From assembly GCA_032718475.1 (NCBI GenBank), contig JAUCBJ010005734.1, positions 1 to 64,000 on the forward strand: a stretch of DNA of 64,000 nucleotides, written 5' to 3'. The notes under the pieces are model-generated. The model saw only the letters and a list, made by a program, of their open reading frames with translations. It had not been told where the DNA came from and searched no databases. The DNA is from Nemertoderma westbladi (taxonomy: Eukaryota; Xenacoelomorpha; Nemertodermatida; Nemertodermatidae). The position numbers and the translations under genes are program-made. Below, piece after piece: positions 9,241 to 18,918 of this stretch (position 1 is its first letter; each line of letters begins with the position of its first letter).

Positions 9241-11385
9241 ATGGGACACGGAGAGAGATATTTTATTATTTCAACTGAAGCAACGAGATTAGTAGAAATT
9301 AGATTAGCAGTTAGAAATAAACGGATTTGTCTGAGTATTCTGAGCACTTTCTTTGATCCGTTGGGATTCATTAGCCCAGTCATACTATTTGCTCGGAGCT
9401 TAGTACAACAAATATGGCTCGAAAACCACTCCTGGGATGATCCACTCAAGGGAGAACTGCTAAAGAAGTGGATGAAATGGGAGGATTCTTTTCCATCTAT
9501 CGAGAACTTTAAGATTTCCCGCTCGTATTTCGGCCACGTTCTCCCCACGTATTCCTATCAACTCCATGTTTTTGGAGATGCCAGCGATATTGGAATAGGT
9601 ATAGTAGCCTACCTGAGGGTTGAAACTCCCGATGGAATTAAAGTTTCATTATCCGCCTCCAAGGCCCTAATAAACAACAAACTGCAGGTTCCCAGAGCGG
9701 AGTTAAAGGCGGCTCTATACGCTACAGCCATTGGCCGGAATGTAACGGAACAGATCGACTACCCACTAGCGAAAACTGTCTATTGGACTGATGCTTTACT
9801 CATTCTGGAGTATATCACTAATGAAGTCTGTCAGTTCAGCGTCTTTGTTACCAACAGAGTAGCCATTATACTCAGTCACTCTAATATAGATCAATGGAGA
9901 CATTGCCCTGGGACGATTAATCCAGCCGACATCGCTTCCAGAGGAACAACTCCTCAAGAATTGATAGATACTCCAGACTGGTTAGGTGGACCCGACTTCC
10001 TAGGTAAAGAAGAGGAGGAATGGCTCCCTCATCTCACCACAGGGGAGATTAGACAAGCCAAGGGAGCAGAGAAAGGTAAACCGAAAACCCGGACGAGTAA
10101 ATCAAAGCTGTTTAAGCCAGCGATAGATCTGTCTGTTCTACACAACGCCGGTGATGCCACTGTGGATCTAAATTCATACATGGATGTTACTCTAACTATA
10201 AATAAATCCATTATAGAAATAAGGGAAAGAGACTGGAAATATGGAACACCAGACGTCTCCCAAGGACTCTCTCCTCTCATACACTGGAATCGGCTTTGCA
10301 AAGCCATTGTGTATTTGAAAAGATATTTCCATCATCACTATTCCAGGATGAAGATTGCTAATGATATCGCTCCAGTAGTAGCTGAAAAGGTCCATGCTAC
10401 TAAAGACCTTCCCACTTATCGGCTGCCTGATAGGTTTCTGACTGAGAAGATCAGTTACCAAGAACATGATGATACTAACAAGCAGATACTGAGACTCCTA
10501 CAATGTTACGAGGATTCCGATAAGTATTTCCTGTTGTTAAGAAATCCACAGATGCGCTTAAGGGATCGTTTCTCTAGCACAATGATAGATGGGTTAATAC
10601 GTGTCGGAGGGAGATTAACCAATGCTCCATTGTTCTTTGACACTAAGTTTCCCATACTCATTAGAAATCTTGAAATACAAATCAAGATGATTGTAGATGT
10701 TCACAGTAAGCTTTACAACGCTGGTAGAGAACGAGTTCTTAACGAAATTTGAACTCACTATTATTTCCATAAGCCCCATAGAGCTCTAAACCAAGTTCTT
10801 AGGAACTGTATACCCTGTAGGAAAGCATTTAGTAGGCCTTTAACACAGCGAGAGGCAGAATTACCTAGGGAACGAGTAAGCTGTTATGAACCACCCTTTA
10901 CTAATACTGGTGTAGATTTATTTGGCCCTATTGAAGTATATCGTGCTAGGACTATAGTCAAGCGATGGTGCGTCATCTTTGTCTGTAGAGCTTGTAGAGC
11001 GATCCATCTCGATATGGTGAATGATCTATCTACCAACAGCTTCATACTGAGTTTACGCCGACAAATCGCTCGTTTTGGGACTAGCAACATTTCATTGGCG
11101 CCAATAACGAGATCAAAGCTTATGTGAAGGATTGGAACCAAAGACAGGTGGACGATCAGCTAAGAATAACAGCATCTAGCTGGATCTTCAACTTTGGTTG
11201 GTGGTTGGTGGGGAGGAAGTTGGGAGAGACTCATACGTAGCATAAAGACCGCATTTCACTTTATAGTGCCGTGCAGCGCGTATCTCACCGACGAACTTTT
11301 GCGTACGTTAATGGAGGAAATCGCCGCCTATCTCAACGAGAGACCGCTTATGCCAGTCTCATCGAGTCCCGACTCCCTAGAATAT
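9241..11385 (+). pseudogene. BEL-1 RNase H and integrase, broken and 3'-truncated
   Basis: The first 504 codons carry the post-RT block DPLGFISPV, the RNase H motifs FGDASD and YWTDALL and the block HCPGTINPADIASRG. The zinc-binding end of the integrase begins near 10695, where one expected His is Asn (KLYNAG). TGA at 10750-10752 interrupts it, then CIPCRKAF and the first catalytic Asp block (TGVDLFGP) follow. Near 11080 a small deletion plus frameshift removes the second catalytic Asp region. The third block (GGSWERLIRSIKTA) is readable at 11212-11256, and the sequence ends at an AT run near 11385. Confidence 0.83.
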
Positions 11386-11603
11386 ATATATATAATATTT
11401 GATAAATATTTACAACGTTTGTTATAACAAATGTTAAAATAGAGGAAATGCTAACAAATCTGTTAAACCTTTAGATCCTCTAAAATTTTAGTCGATTAAG
11501 ATATCGTAGTACTTACCGATACTTTTAAAAGACAAATTTCTGGAATTAAGGATCCTAGTCCCCAGACATGTTCTGGAATAAAACTATGTCTATTTACAGT
11601 ATA
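11386..11603. other. AT-rich spacer
   Basis: Starts with an AT-dinucleotide run. I see no gene. It includes a 22-base palindrome-like stretch (AACGTTTGT/ACAAATGTT) near 11413-11434. It abuts the TIR element that begins at 11604. Confidence 0.5.
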
Positions 11604-11904
11604 CAGGACTGGGCTATTTTCCGTGCACCAGGACTGGGGGGGGGGGGGGGGGTTGATTCCACCCTCCCTTCCATTTTGGATAATTACAGGCCATTTTTTT
11701 TTAAAATTGGTAGTAATGTGAAAAAATAAATACCTAGCTCGTGTGTGATAAAAAATTTTATTTTCGAGTTATGGGTGGCACCGAAACGGCACTTTTCATG
11801 CACCCACTAAAAAAAATAAAATTTCAGTAAAACAAGTCAAAAAGTCACTTTCCGCCCGGTTTTATGGGTTTTCGACCCCACTGAATCCTACCTGATGGTC
11901 CTAT

Positions 11905-12980
11905 CTGCTACCCGGAGGTAGGGGTGGGCGCTACTCCTATCTGCTACCCGAGGGTAGGGGTGGGTGCTACTCCTATCTGCTACCCGGAGGTATGTGTGGG
12001 CGCTACTCCTATCTGCTACCCGAAGGTAGGGGTGGGTGCTACTCCTATCTGCTACCCGGAGGTAGGGGTGGGTGCTACTCCTATCTGCTACCCGAGGGTA
12101 GGGGTGTGCGCTACTCCTATCTGCTACCCGGAGGTATGTGTGGGCGCTACTCCTATCTGCTACCCGAAGGTAGGGGTGGGTGCTACGCCTATCTGCTACC
12201 CGAGGGTAGGGGTGGGCGCTACTCCTATCTGCTACCCGGAGGTATGTGTGGGCGCTACTCCTATCTGCTACCCGAAGGTAGGGGTGGGTGCTACTCCTAT
12301 CTGCTACCCGAGGGTAGGGGTGGGCGCTACTCCTATCTGCTACCTGGAGGTATGTGTGGGCGCTACTCCTATCTGCTACCCGAAGGTAGGGGTGGTGGCT
12401 ACTCCTATCTGCTACCCGGAGGTAGGGGTGGGCGCTACTCCTATCTGCTACCCGAATGTAGGGGTGGGCGCTACTCCTATCTGCTACCCGAAGGTAGGGG
12501 TGGATGCTACTCCTATCTGCTACTCGAAGGTAGGGGTGGGTGCTACTCCTATCTGCTACCCGAGGGTAGGGGTGGGTGCTACTCCTATCTGCTACCCGAA
12601 GGTAGGGGTGGGTGCTACTCCTATCTGCTACCCGGAGGTAGGGGTGGGCGCTACTCCTATCTGCTACCCGAAGGTAGGGGTGGACGCTACTCCTATCTGC
12701 TACTCGAAGGTAGGGGTGGGCGCTACTCCTATCTGCTACCCGAGGGTAGGGGTGGGCGCTACTCCTATCTGCTACCCGAGGGTAGGGGTGGGCGCTACTC
12801 CTATCTGCTACCCGGAGGTAGGGGTGGGCGCTACTCATATCTGCTACCCGAAGGTAGGGGTGGACGCTACTCCTATCTGCTACTCGAAGGTAGGGGGTGG
12901 CGCTACTCCTATCTGCTACCCGAGGGTAGGGATGGGCGCTACTCCTATCTGTTACCTGAAGGTAGGGGTGGGCGCTACTC
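11905..12980. repeat. 36-bp minisatellite, about 30 units
   Basis: Unit consensus: CTACCCGARGGTAGGGGTGG followed by GCGCTACTCCTATCTG (36 bp). Each unit carries an inverted repeat CTACCC-GA-GGGTAG, perfect in the GAG variant. The unit length is divisible by three and lacks stops in several frames, so long open frames appear on both strands; I treat these as artefacts of the repeat. Confidence 0.95.
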
Positions 12981-13040
12981 GCCCCTACATGGACCATATA
13001 TTATACGCATATGGCTACATATATTTTTTAGAAGCACCCA

Positions 13041-13400
13041 AATTTGAAATTTTCATGCCGCACCCACTTCTAGGATCCCCCGAAAAATACCATCCCACTT
13101 GTCTGTGACATCTATCTATCGGTCAAAATCGATTCAGCGACCTCGAAAACCTTTGTACACAGAAAATTGACCTTTGGAAATGTGTACTATTGAAAGTGAA
13201 AATTTGAAATTTTCGTGCCGTACCCACTTTTGTAGGACTCCCCGAAAAATACCATCCCACTTGTCTGTGACATCTATCTATCGGTCTAAATCGATTCAGC
13301 GACCTCGAAAACCTTTGTACACAGAAAATTGACCTTTGGAAATGAGTACGATTGAAAGTGAAAATTTGAAATTTTCGTGCCGCACCCACTTTTGTGGGAC
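13041..13400. repeat. 161-bp tandem repeat, two and a part units
   Basis: The sequence AATTTGAAATTTTC(A/G)TGCCG recurs at 13041, 13201 and 13363, a 160-162-base spacing. The body between (GTACCATCCCACTTGTCTGTG-like text) repeats nearly unchanged once, and the third copy diverges after about 35 bases. It lies in the right half of the TIR element. Confidence 0.85.
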
Positions 13401-13749
13401 CCCCAAAAAATGTATTCAGGGAAGTTTTGACGTAAAATGGACACCATTGTTCGATTCGGTATACCAAAAAACCTTTATAAACGAGAAACTGGCTGACAAC
13501 ATCAATCCTTTCAAAAGTTGCAAATTTTAGCTTGAAAAGTGCTGACATGTGTTTTTTACACCCCCTATAACTCGACAACTAACAGAGCTATAAAGTTCTC
13601 GTTTTTTTTGTGAGATTCAGAGATAAATTTTAGGAAAACTCAGGAAATTTCAGCTTACTGCGATCAGTGCTTCTGCGCAGATCAGTAGATAAACTTAAGG
13701 GGGGGGGGGGTGGATTCAACCCCCCCCCCCCCCCCCCCCCCCAGTCCTG

Positions 13750-14571
13750 TAACGGTTAATATCAAATAATAAAATTCACGGGAATAAATTATAAATTCAT
13801 ATCCTCTCATGAATTTAATAAATTGTCATTTTATACAATTTATAAACATTCCCAAAATTCCGTTAATTAATAGATCATGGGAGCGGAGATTCACCCTATT
13901 AAGTATATCAGTGTGAGAGTATCTCCAGTGTATAGTCAATAGCCGATAAAATTCATAAAATCATGTATAAAGGGAATATTGACAATTAAAGAGTCACTAT
14001 TAAATAGCATCCCAGATCTGTATGCATGAGAAATACCCTAATTCTACCGCTAGCTTTGCATAATGTCACCATAGTAACAACCACGCTAGAATTAGAAGTG
14101 AGTTAAAAGAACAATAGAAAGCTTGCCCCATTGAATAGCATGCGTAATAAATAGCACTTGCTAGTATCTAGGGATACATAATAATAACGTGGCATTCTGG
14201 AAGGCATCTGACTAACGGACAAATGGCCCTAATTTGTACAAATTGTGACAGGAATGTGGAATTTGTGTATTTATAGGTGAATATTGCTACTAAAGTGTGT
14301 TTACAGCGAGTAAGCGAGTCGCAATTGTGAAAATTACCTTACATCTGTATCAAGTACCTCCAGTATATTCAAACCTTTGGGACGGACAGTGGAGTGACTC
14401 GCGCTGGTTATTGTTGTCGTTGTGTGGCTACTACATTGGCGAGTGGCACAGCGACGACAGTACATCAGCGCTGAGGATCTCAGGGATGTCCGGGGGCAGA
14501 GAGGGGAAGGCAGCGACGCCCGCTAGCCTTATTATTATTAACTATAATATCGATAAACTCATATAGCAGCT
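13750..14571. other. AT-rich non-coding region, possible LTR/leader remnants
   Basis: No gene is recognisable. A purine tract GGGAGCGG at 13879-13886 resembles the one directly before the 3' LTR of the giant element (33623-33629). The last 150 bases become GC-richer and include TGGCGAGTGGCACAGCG (near 14434), which could be a primer-binding region. This would fit an LTR plus leader ahead of the gag-like fragment at 14572, but I cannot find a second LTR copy. Confidence 0.3.
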
Positions 14572-15192
14572 ATGACTGAGTTGATAGAAGATGATCTTGG
14601 TATTTGGGAGCGATATACCCTACCACTGCAAGCATTTGTTGATAGTTTGATAAGCGGCGACGGAAGACACACGACGGAAGACGATGGCCATTATATCGAA
14701 CCGCCAATATCAAAGGAATAGCTCAAGCATGAATTGGACTATAGAAAATTAACCGCTCACTATACGCATCGTAATGGTACGTATATGGACCTCTTAACTG
14801 CTGGTCATCCTATCGATTTACACGATATGGACGATGTAGACACCGAAAGGGAAATGATTATATTTAAATATCATGCCCAGCGAAGTCGGAATGATCAACT
14901 GAGAATTGAACATGAAAATTATATTCGAAACCGACTCGAAAGAGAAGATGTTGAAGAACCGGACAAACGTAATGACTTTAACAAATATTTAGAGTTCTTG
15001 AGAGAAACTTATCTCAATGTAGCTAGTCAGCAAAATCTCGAAACTCGATATCCTCAAGTTATACATCACAACCCTATGATGGAGCTTAAACGACTCTATT
15101 TTACTATGATGTATCTTACCGCCGATCGACCACTACCTGTTGTACCGGATAGCTTCGAACAGATGGAGGAATATTGTAAAACTGGAGAATGA
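14572..15192 (+). pseudogene. Gag-like protein fragment related to giant-element ORF3
   Basis: ATG at 14572 opens a frame that runs to 15192 with one in-frame TAG at 14719-14721. The last 30 residues (ELKRLYFTMMYL...PLPVVPDSF..M) match the N-terminal region of ORF3 in the giant element (EISRLYHTMQYL...PMPAVRDEF..M) at about half of the positions. No function is known to me for this block. Its place shortly after a possible primer-binding region, and the zinc knuckles of its longer relative, suggest a retrotransposon gag. The frame is cut at its 3' end by the Ty3/gypsy fragment, which begins in the same bases as the terminal TGA. Confidence 0.6.
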
Positions 15193-16740
15193 TCAAGCCG
15201 CTCAAGTTTGCCCTTAGCAGTGCGGCCGAGCGGTCGCCCCGGCAGACGCGACACCTATCGATCATTTCAGAATTCACGACGGACCTGCAGCACGTCTCCG
15301 GCAAGGACAACATGGTCGCAGACGCTCTCTCCCGCTCGGGGGACCCACCATGCTCCATCGACATGCCGCGCTCCGTCGCCGCCCTTCTCTCTCCCGCCGT
15401 GGAATTCGCTGCGCTCGCCGCAGCGCAACGGACGTCCGCCGAGATCGTCGCCTACCGCACCACCGTCACTGGCCTCCGCTTCGCCGACATCCCGTTCGGC
15501 GACACCACTGTGCTCTGCGACATCTCCACCGGCAAGGAGCAACCCGTAGTGCCCATCGAATGGCAGGGCCGCATCTTCGAAACCATCCACGGGCTGTCAC
15601 ACCCGGGACCCCGCCCCACCATCTGGGCGATCTCCTCCAAGTTCGTTTGGCACAACTTGAAGCGAGACGTCAAACGTCGCTGCGACGAATGCCTTGCTTG
15701 CCAGTCGTCCAAGGTCGCCTGTCACGTTCGGGCTCCCCTCGTCAGCCGTGCCGCCCCCGACAACCGCTTTGAGAACCTCCACGTCGACTTGGTCGGCCCC
15801 CTCCCATTGTCCGAAGGGAACACATACCTCTTCACTGTCATCGACCGGTTCAGCCGCTGGCCGGAGGCGCTCCCACTCGCCGACGCCACAACCGCCACGT
15901 GCGCACGTGCACTCCCACTCCCGAAACGGCTGGATCAGCCGTTTCGGGGTGCCCACACCCATCACCTCCGATCGCGGCCCCCAGTTCACTTCGCACCTCT
16001 GGACGGAGTTGAACAAGCTGCAGGCGAATGGGATGGTCGAGCGGCTGCACCGCCAGCTCAAGGCCGCACTGAAGGCCCGACTCACTGGACCCGGGTGGAT
16101 GGACGAGCTTCCCCTGGTGCTGCTGGGCATCCGCACTTCGTGGAAGGAAGACCCAGAGTGCTCTCTGGCGGACATAGTTTACGGCACCAAGCTGCACGTT
16201 CCCGGCGAGTTCGTCGAGCCCGCCACATCCGCCGTTTCACCCCCGTCGTCGTCCTTCGTCGCCGACCTCCGCGACCGCCTCCGCTCGTCCGCCCTGCCGC
16301 CGGCGTATCATGGCTCACCGACATCCACCTCTCTGCCGCCGCAGTTGACTACGGCCTCTCACGTTTTCGTGCGCCGTGGCACCCGCTGCGGCCCCCTCGA
16401 CCGCCCGTACGTTGGCCCGTACCCGGTTGTCTCCCGCCACGCGAAGCACTTCGTGGTGGACCTCGACAGCCGCGAGAACTCCGTCTCCATCGACCGGCTC
16501 AAGATCGCCCACATACCAATGGCTGCATCAGGTCTACTTCCCCCTGTCACGTACGCCCACGCCGCAGCTTCGCCACCTTCGCCCCAGCCCATCGCGTCAT
16601 CGTCCACGCCGCCGCTGATCCCGGACTTGGCCAATTTCTCCCAGTTCGGCCGCCGCCTCCGCCCACCGGCCACCTTCTCTCCGGGCTGATCGCGTTTGCA
16701 CGCTGGAGGGGGGGTTATGTAGGGTAGAGACTTCGGCGGG
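15190..16740 (+). pseudogene. Ty3/gypsy pol fragment: RNase H end and integrase
   Basis: GC-rich sequence in AT-rich surroundings. It starts in the RNase H tail (SPRQTRHLSIISEF, then GKDNMVADALSR). It continues with the integrase zinc-binding HGLSHPG/CDECLAC region, the first catalytic Asp block (HVDLVGPL), the second (TSDRGPQF) and the Glu block (NGMVERLHRQL). A frameshift near 15925 separates the first block from the rest. About 15-20 residues are missing near 16017 between LWTELN and LQANGM. The frame ends at TGA 16687-16689. A purine tract GGAGGGGGGG near 16706 is followed by TATGTAGG, which may be the start of a 3' LTR. It is 5'-truncated at 15190 and not functional. Confidence 0.85.
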
Positions 16741-16930
16741 ATATTCAAACTCTCTATCTACCTTTGACTCAGATAACATTTCACTTTACCGGTACAGTTC
16801 TCTTGTTATCATTTCGCAAACAACTCTACTATAAGATTATACTATCGTTGACCGCTACACACGCACTGTTAGTAGGCCAACTTTCAGATAAGACTCAAGG
16901 ATTATATAGTTTCTCTAGTCGCTTCCTACT
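16741..16930. other. Short AT-rich spacer
   Basis: It lies between the gypsy fragment and the target duplication of the giant element. It may be the rest of the gypsy 3' LTR. No gene is seen. Confidence 0.4.
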
Positions 16931-16935
16931 GTCTG
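16931..16935. repeat. Target-site duplication, left (GTCTG)
   Basis: Matches GTCTG at 35544-35548, directly outside the 3' LTR. Confidence 0.8.
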
Positions 16936-17064
16936 TATAGAATTATATTCTCATAAATGCCGTGGATTTTCAAAATTTTATTTTGTTCGAATTAACTTTG
17001 CTATAAAGATTACATTAAGTCCTCATTTGTATTTACTATATCTATTTGTACGATGATTATTCGA

Positions 17065-17140
17065 GTGGTTCAGTAGCTCAGTCGGTAAAGCGTTGGAAAT
17101 TATATGTAGTAGGTATCGAGTTCGAATCCTAGTAGGTGCG
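17065..17140 (+). promoter_or_regulatory. tRNA-like segment with pol III A and B boxes in the 5' LTR
   Basis: TAGCTCAGTCGG at 17074-17085 fits the A-box consensus, and AGTTCGAATCC at 17119-17129 fits the B box, with tRNA-like spacing of about 34 bases. The flanks ATTCG/CGAAT can pair. Acceptor and T stems do not fold well, so I read it as a degenerate tRNA or SINE head captured in U3 and not a tRNA gene. The 3' LTR copy (33759-33834) has one change in the A box. Confidence 0.6.
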
Positions 17141-17356
17141 AATTATTTTTGTGCTAAGTTTCAACTCATTTAAATTAACCGCTACAAATTAAATTGCATT
17201 TGCTCGAAGTAGATTAACCAATGGGATTGCAGTTATTAGATAGTAACCAATGTCGTGCAAGTTATATATTCGCTGGACCAATAGTTATCTTTAAAAACCT
17301 ATTAGAACTCATAGAACAATCGAGAATTTTCTCGATTGATTGCAGCACAAATTTGC

Positions 17357-17363
17357 TATAAAA
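17357..17363 (+). promoter_or_regulatory. TATA box of the LTR promoter
   Basis: TATAAAA at 17357-17363, repeated at 34051-34057. A poly(A) signal AATAAA follows at 17493-17498 (34187-34192), giving the expected U3-R-U5 order with a long U5. A second AATAAA lies at 18075-18080. Confidence 0.6.
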
Positions 17364-17814
17364 GGTGCGATTTGTTCATTAGTTATTAGTATACATCATT
17401 ATCATTCTTGCTTATCCTAATATATAACTTTACTAGATTATCACTTATTAGTTATCTATTAGTTTCTTGTTACGTTTACGTATATCTTTTGTAATAAAAG
17501 TTAGAAATACTTGTTACATCTGCCCTTTTCCTATCATGTTTTACCACGGTGAACTTAACTGAGGGACAGGATGGCAGGCTAAACATCGGGCCACAGCGAT
17601 GAACGGGAACATCTGAGGAATGTAGAAGGAGACAACCCGCAATATCATTCTTAGTTATTCGCCCATCGCCTGAAAGGTTAGACAGCGTTCAATGCCTCGC
17701 TACCTAAGTGTAAGACCAAAGATCGAAGGTAGAGGTAGTGACACGCTGTGCGCTAAAATTTACATGTAGGGACTGTACTGTCTTAATTCAGAGAAAAAAC
17801 CCGCAGTAGACCTT

Positions 17815-17825
17815 CATATTCCTAC
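17815..17825 (+). promoter_or_regulatory. LTR site complementary to the post-LTR sequence
   Basis: CATATTCCTAC here (and at 34509-34519) is the exact reverse complement of GTAGGAATATG at 18833-18843, the first 11 bases after the 5' LTR. This could be a self-priming pair or chance; see findings. Confidence 0.4.
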
Positions 17826-18832
17826 GGGGGGAGAGGAGATCAGGCAGAGATACTAGTACACAGATAGGACGCAGGCACACCGGTACAAGGCATACACATT
17901 GGTAGGGTGCAGCAAACTGTACGCCTAACTCTTGCTAAGTATAGGTGCGTCTGTGACTGTTTGTAGTACAACGGTGTCCATTGCATTTGAACTTGTAGGC
18001 TAGAAGGGTTACTGTGTTTTACCTGAATTAGGATTGTACCGTTCAGGCGGTAGGGCAGTTTACAACTAGGCGCAAATAAATTGAGGCTATTTAGGGATAC
18101 TAACATCTACCGTGTCCCCACCAACACGTACCCATCTAGGCAACCAAAATTCTAGATAAGAACACCAGGCTAGCTATTAGTAACAGTACGCCTACTGTAG
18201 TAAACTAACACATTTCTTCTTAGTATTAGGGACCTGGTAAATTAAATTGCCGAATTCTGGGCGTAGTATTAACCTTATGCCTGAATTTGAGTCCTGGAAA
18301 TACACAAAAGGGGAAGGAGCCTTATCATTCGTGAGTATTGGACCTACAAGTTACAAAATTAGAATATTTGTAAAATGCACACCGGACCCAGTAATTATAT
18401 ATGTGAAGGAGCAAAACTGACTTTGACTGTTTAGAATCAAGACACGCGCGCGTTAGAAATTATTTACACCTCAAAATATATAAAATTAACTTTTGTCCGT
18501 ACTGCGCTTTGCCCGCTAGTTAGACATCTCTGCACCTAGCTAGCATCTCTCTATCCCAACCATATAAATCACACCGCGGCAAAGTATACGAGCCCCTTAG
18601 TCCATCAGTGAGTCAGCCTGATTTTAGGATTCGCTGCGCGGGATTTTGTTTTATCGAAGTTTGTCCGTTCGTAGACTGTTTTCTGCCTCACCGGTTATAA
18701 GAGACAAAATACTGCAATATATATTCGCTTACTTTGAGTTTACTGTTTTGGTGAGAAGGTCGGATTTATGATTTGATTCACAAACTTTACAGTAAGATAT
18801 TGCAGGGTATTTTGTTACTGTCTCTTCGCATA

Positions 18833-18918
18833 GTAGGAATATGTATTATTTAACATATTTCCTAGAGAAGTAGGAATATGGTATTATTTAACATATTTCC
18901 TAAAATAGTAGGAATATG
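18833..18918 (+). repeat. Triplicate TAGGAATATG hairpins directly after the 5' LTR
   Basis: TAGGAATATG occurs at 18834-18843, 18871-18880 and 18909-18918. The first two are each followed by a complementary CATATTTCCTA (18854-18864 and 18892-18902), so each can form a hairpin with an AT-rich loop. No ordinary primer-binding site starting with TGG is present at this position. Confidence 0.65.

Larger units (their letters stand above)
7095..11385 (+). mobile_element. Decayed BEL/Pao retrotransposon (BEL-1), both ends missing
   Basis: Gene order is gag zinc knuckles, protease, reverse transcriptase, RNase H, integrase, which is the BEL/Pao order. The left side is cut by the Penelope-like element at 7094. 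The right side stops inside the integrase at about 11385, where an AT-dinucleotide run and unrelated AT-rich DNA begin. No LTR can be recognised with confidence. Stops and frameshifts occur throughout, so the copy is dead. Confidence 0.88.
11604..13749. mobile_element. TA-flanked TIR element with poly-G/poly-C ends and minisatellite cargo
   Basis: The left end reads TA|CAGGACTGGG (TA at 11602-11603) and the right end reads CCCAGTCCTG|TA (TA at 13750-13751). That gives 10-bp perfect terminal inverted repeats and a TA duplication, as in Tc1/mariner-type elements. A second CAGGACTGGG lies at about 11629, followed by a run of about 18 G, then TTGATTCCACC. The right side mirrors this with GGATTCAA and a run of about 24 C. 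There is no transposase. The cargo is a 36-bp minisatellite and a 161-bp repeat. I infer a non-autonomous element. Confidence 0.65.
16936..18832 (+). repeat. 5' LTR of giant element (1897 bp)
   Basis: Begins TATAGAATTATATTC and ends TTCGCATA, and is aligned throughout with 33630-35543. I count about a dozen substitutions plus a 17-bp segment present only in the 3' copy near 34820. The termini are TAT...ATA and not the common TG...CA. It contains a TATA box, a poly(A) signal and a tRNA-like segment. Confidence 0.92.

Noticed and set aside
11888-13108. Long open frames on both strands encoding 36-bp-derived repeats (12-residue periods)
   Set aside because: They follow from a tandem unit divisible by three without stops; no start context, domain or complexity supports a protein.
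17065-17140. Functional tRNA gene
   Set aside because: A and B boxes fit, but the acceptor, anticodon and T stems do not pair well; it is better read as a degenerate tRNA-derived segment.
17840-18106. Minus-strand 88-codon frame conserved in both LTRs (also 34534-34800)
   Set aside because: Conservation is explained by LTR duplication; no domain or start context was seen.
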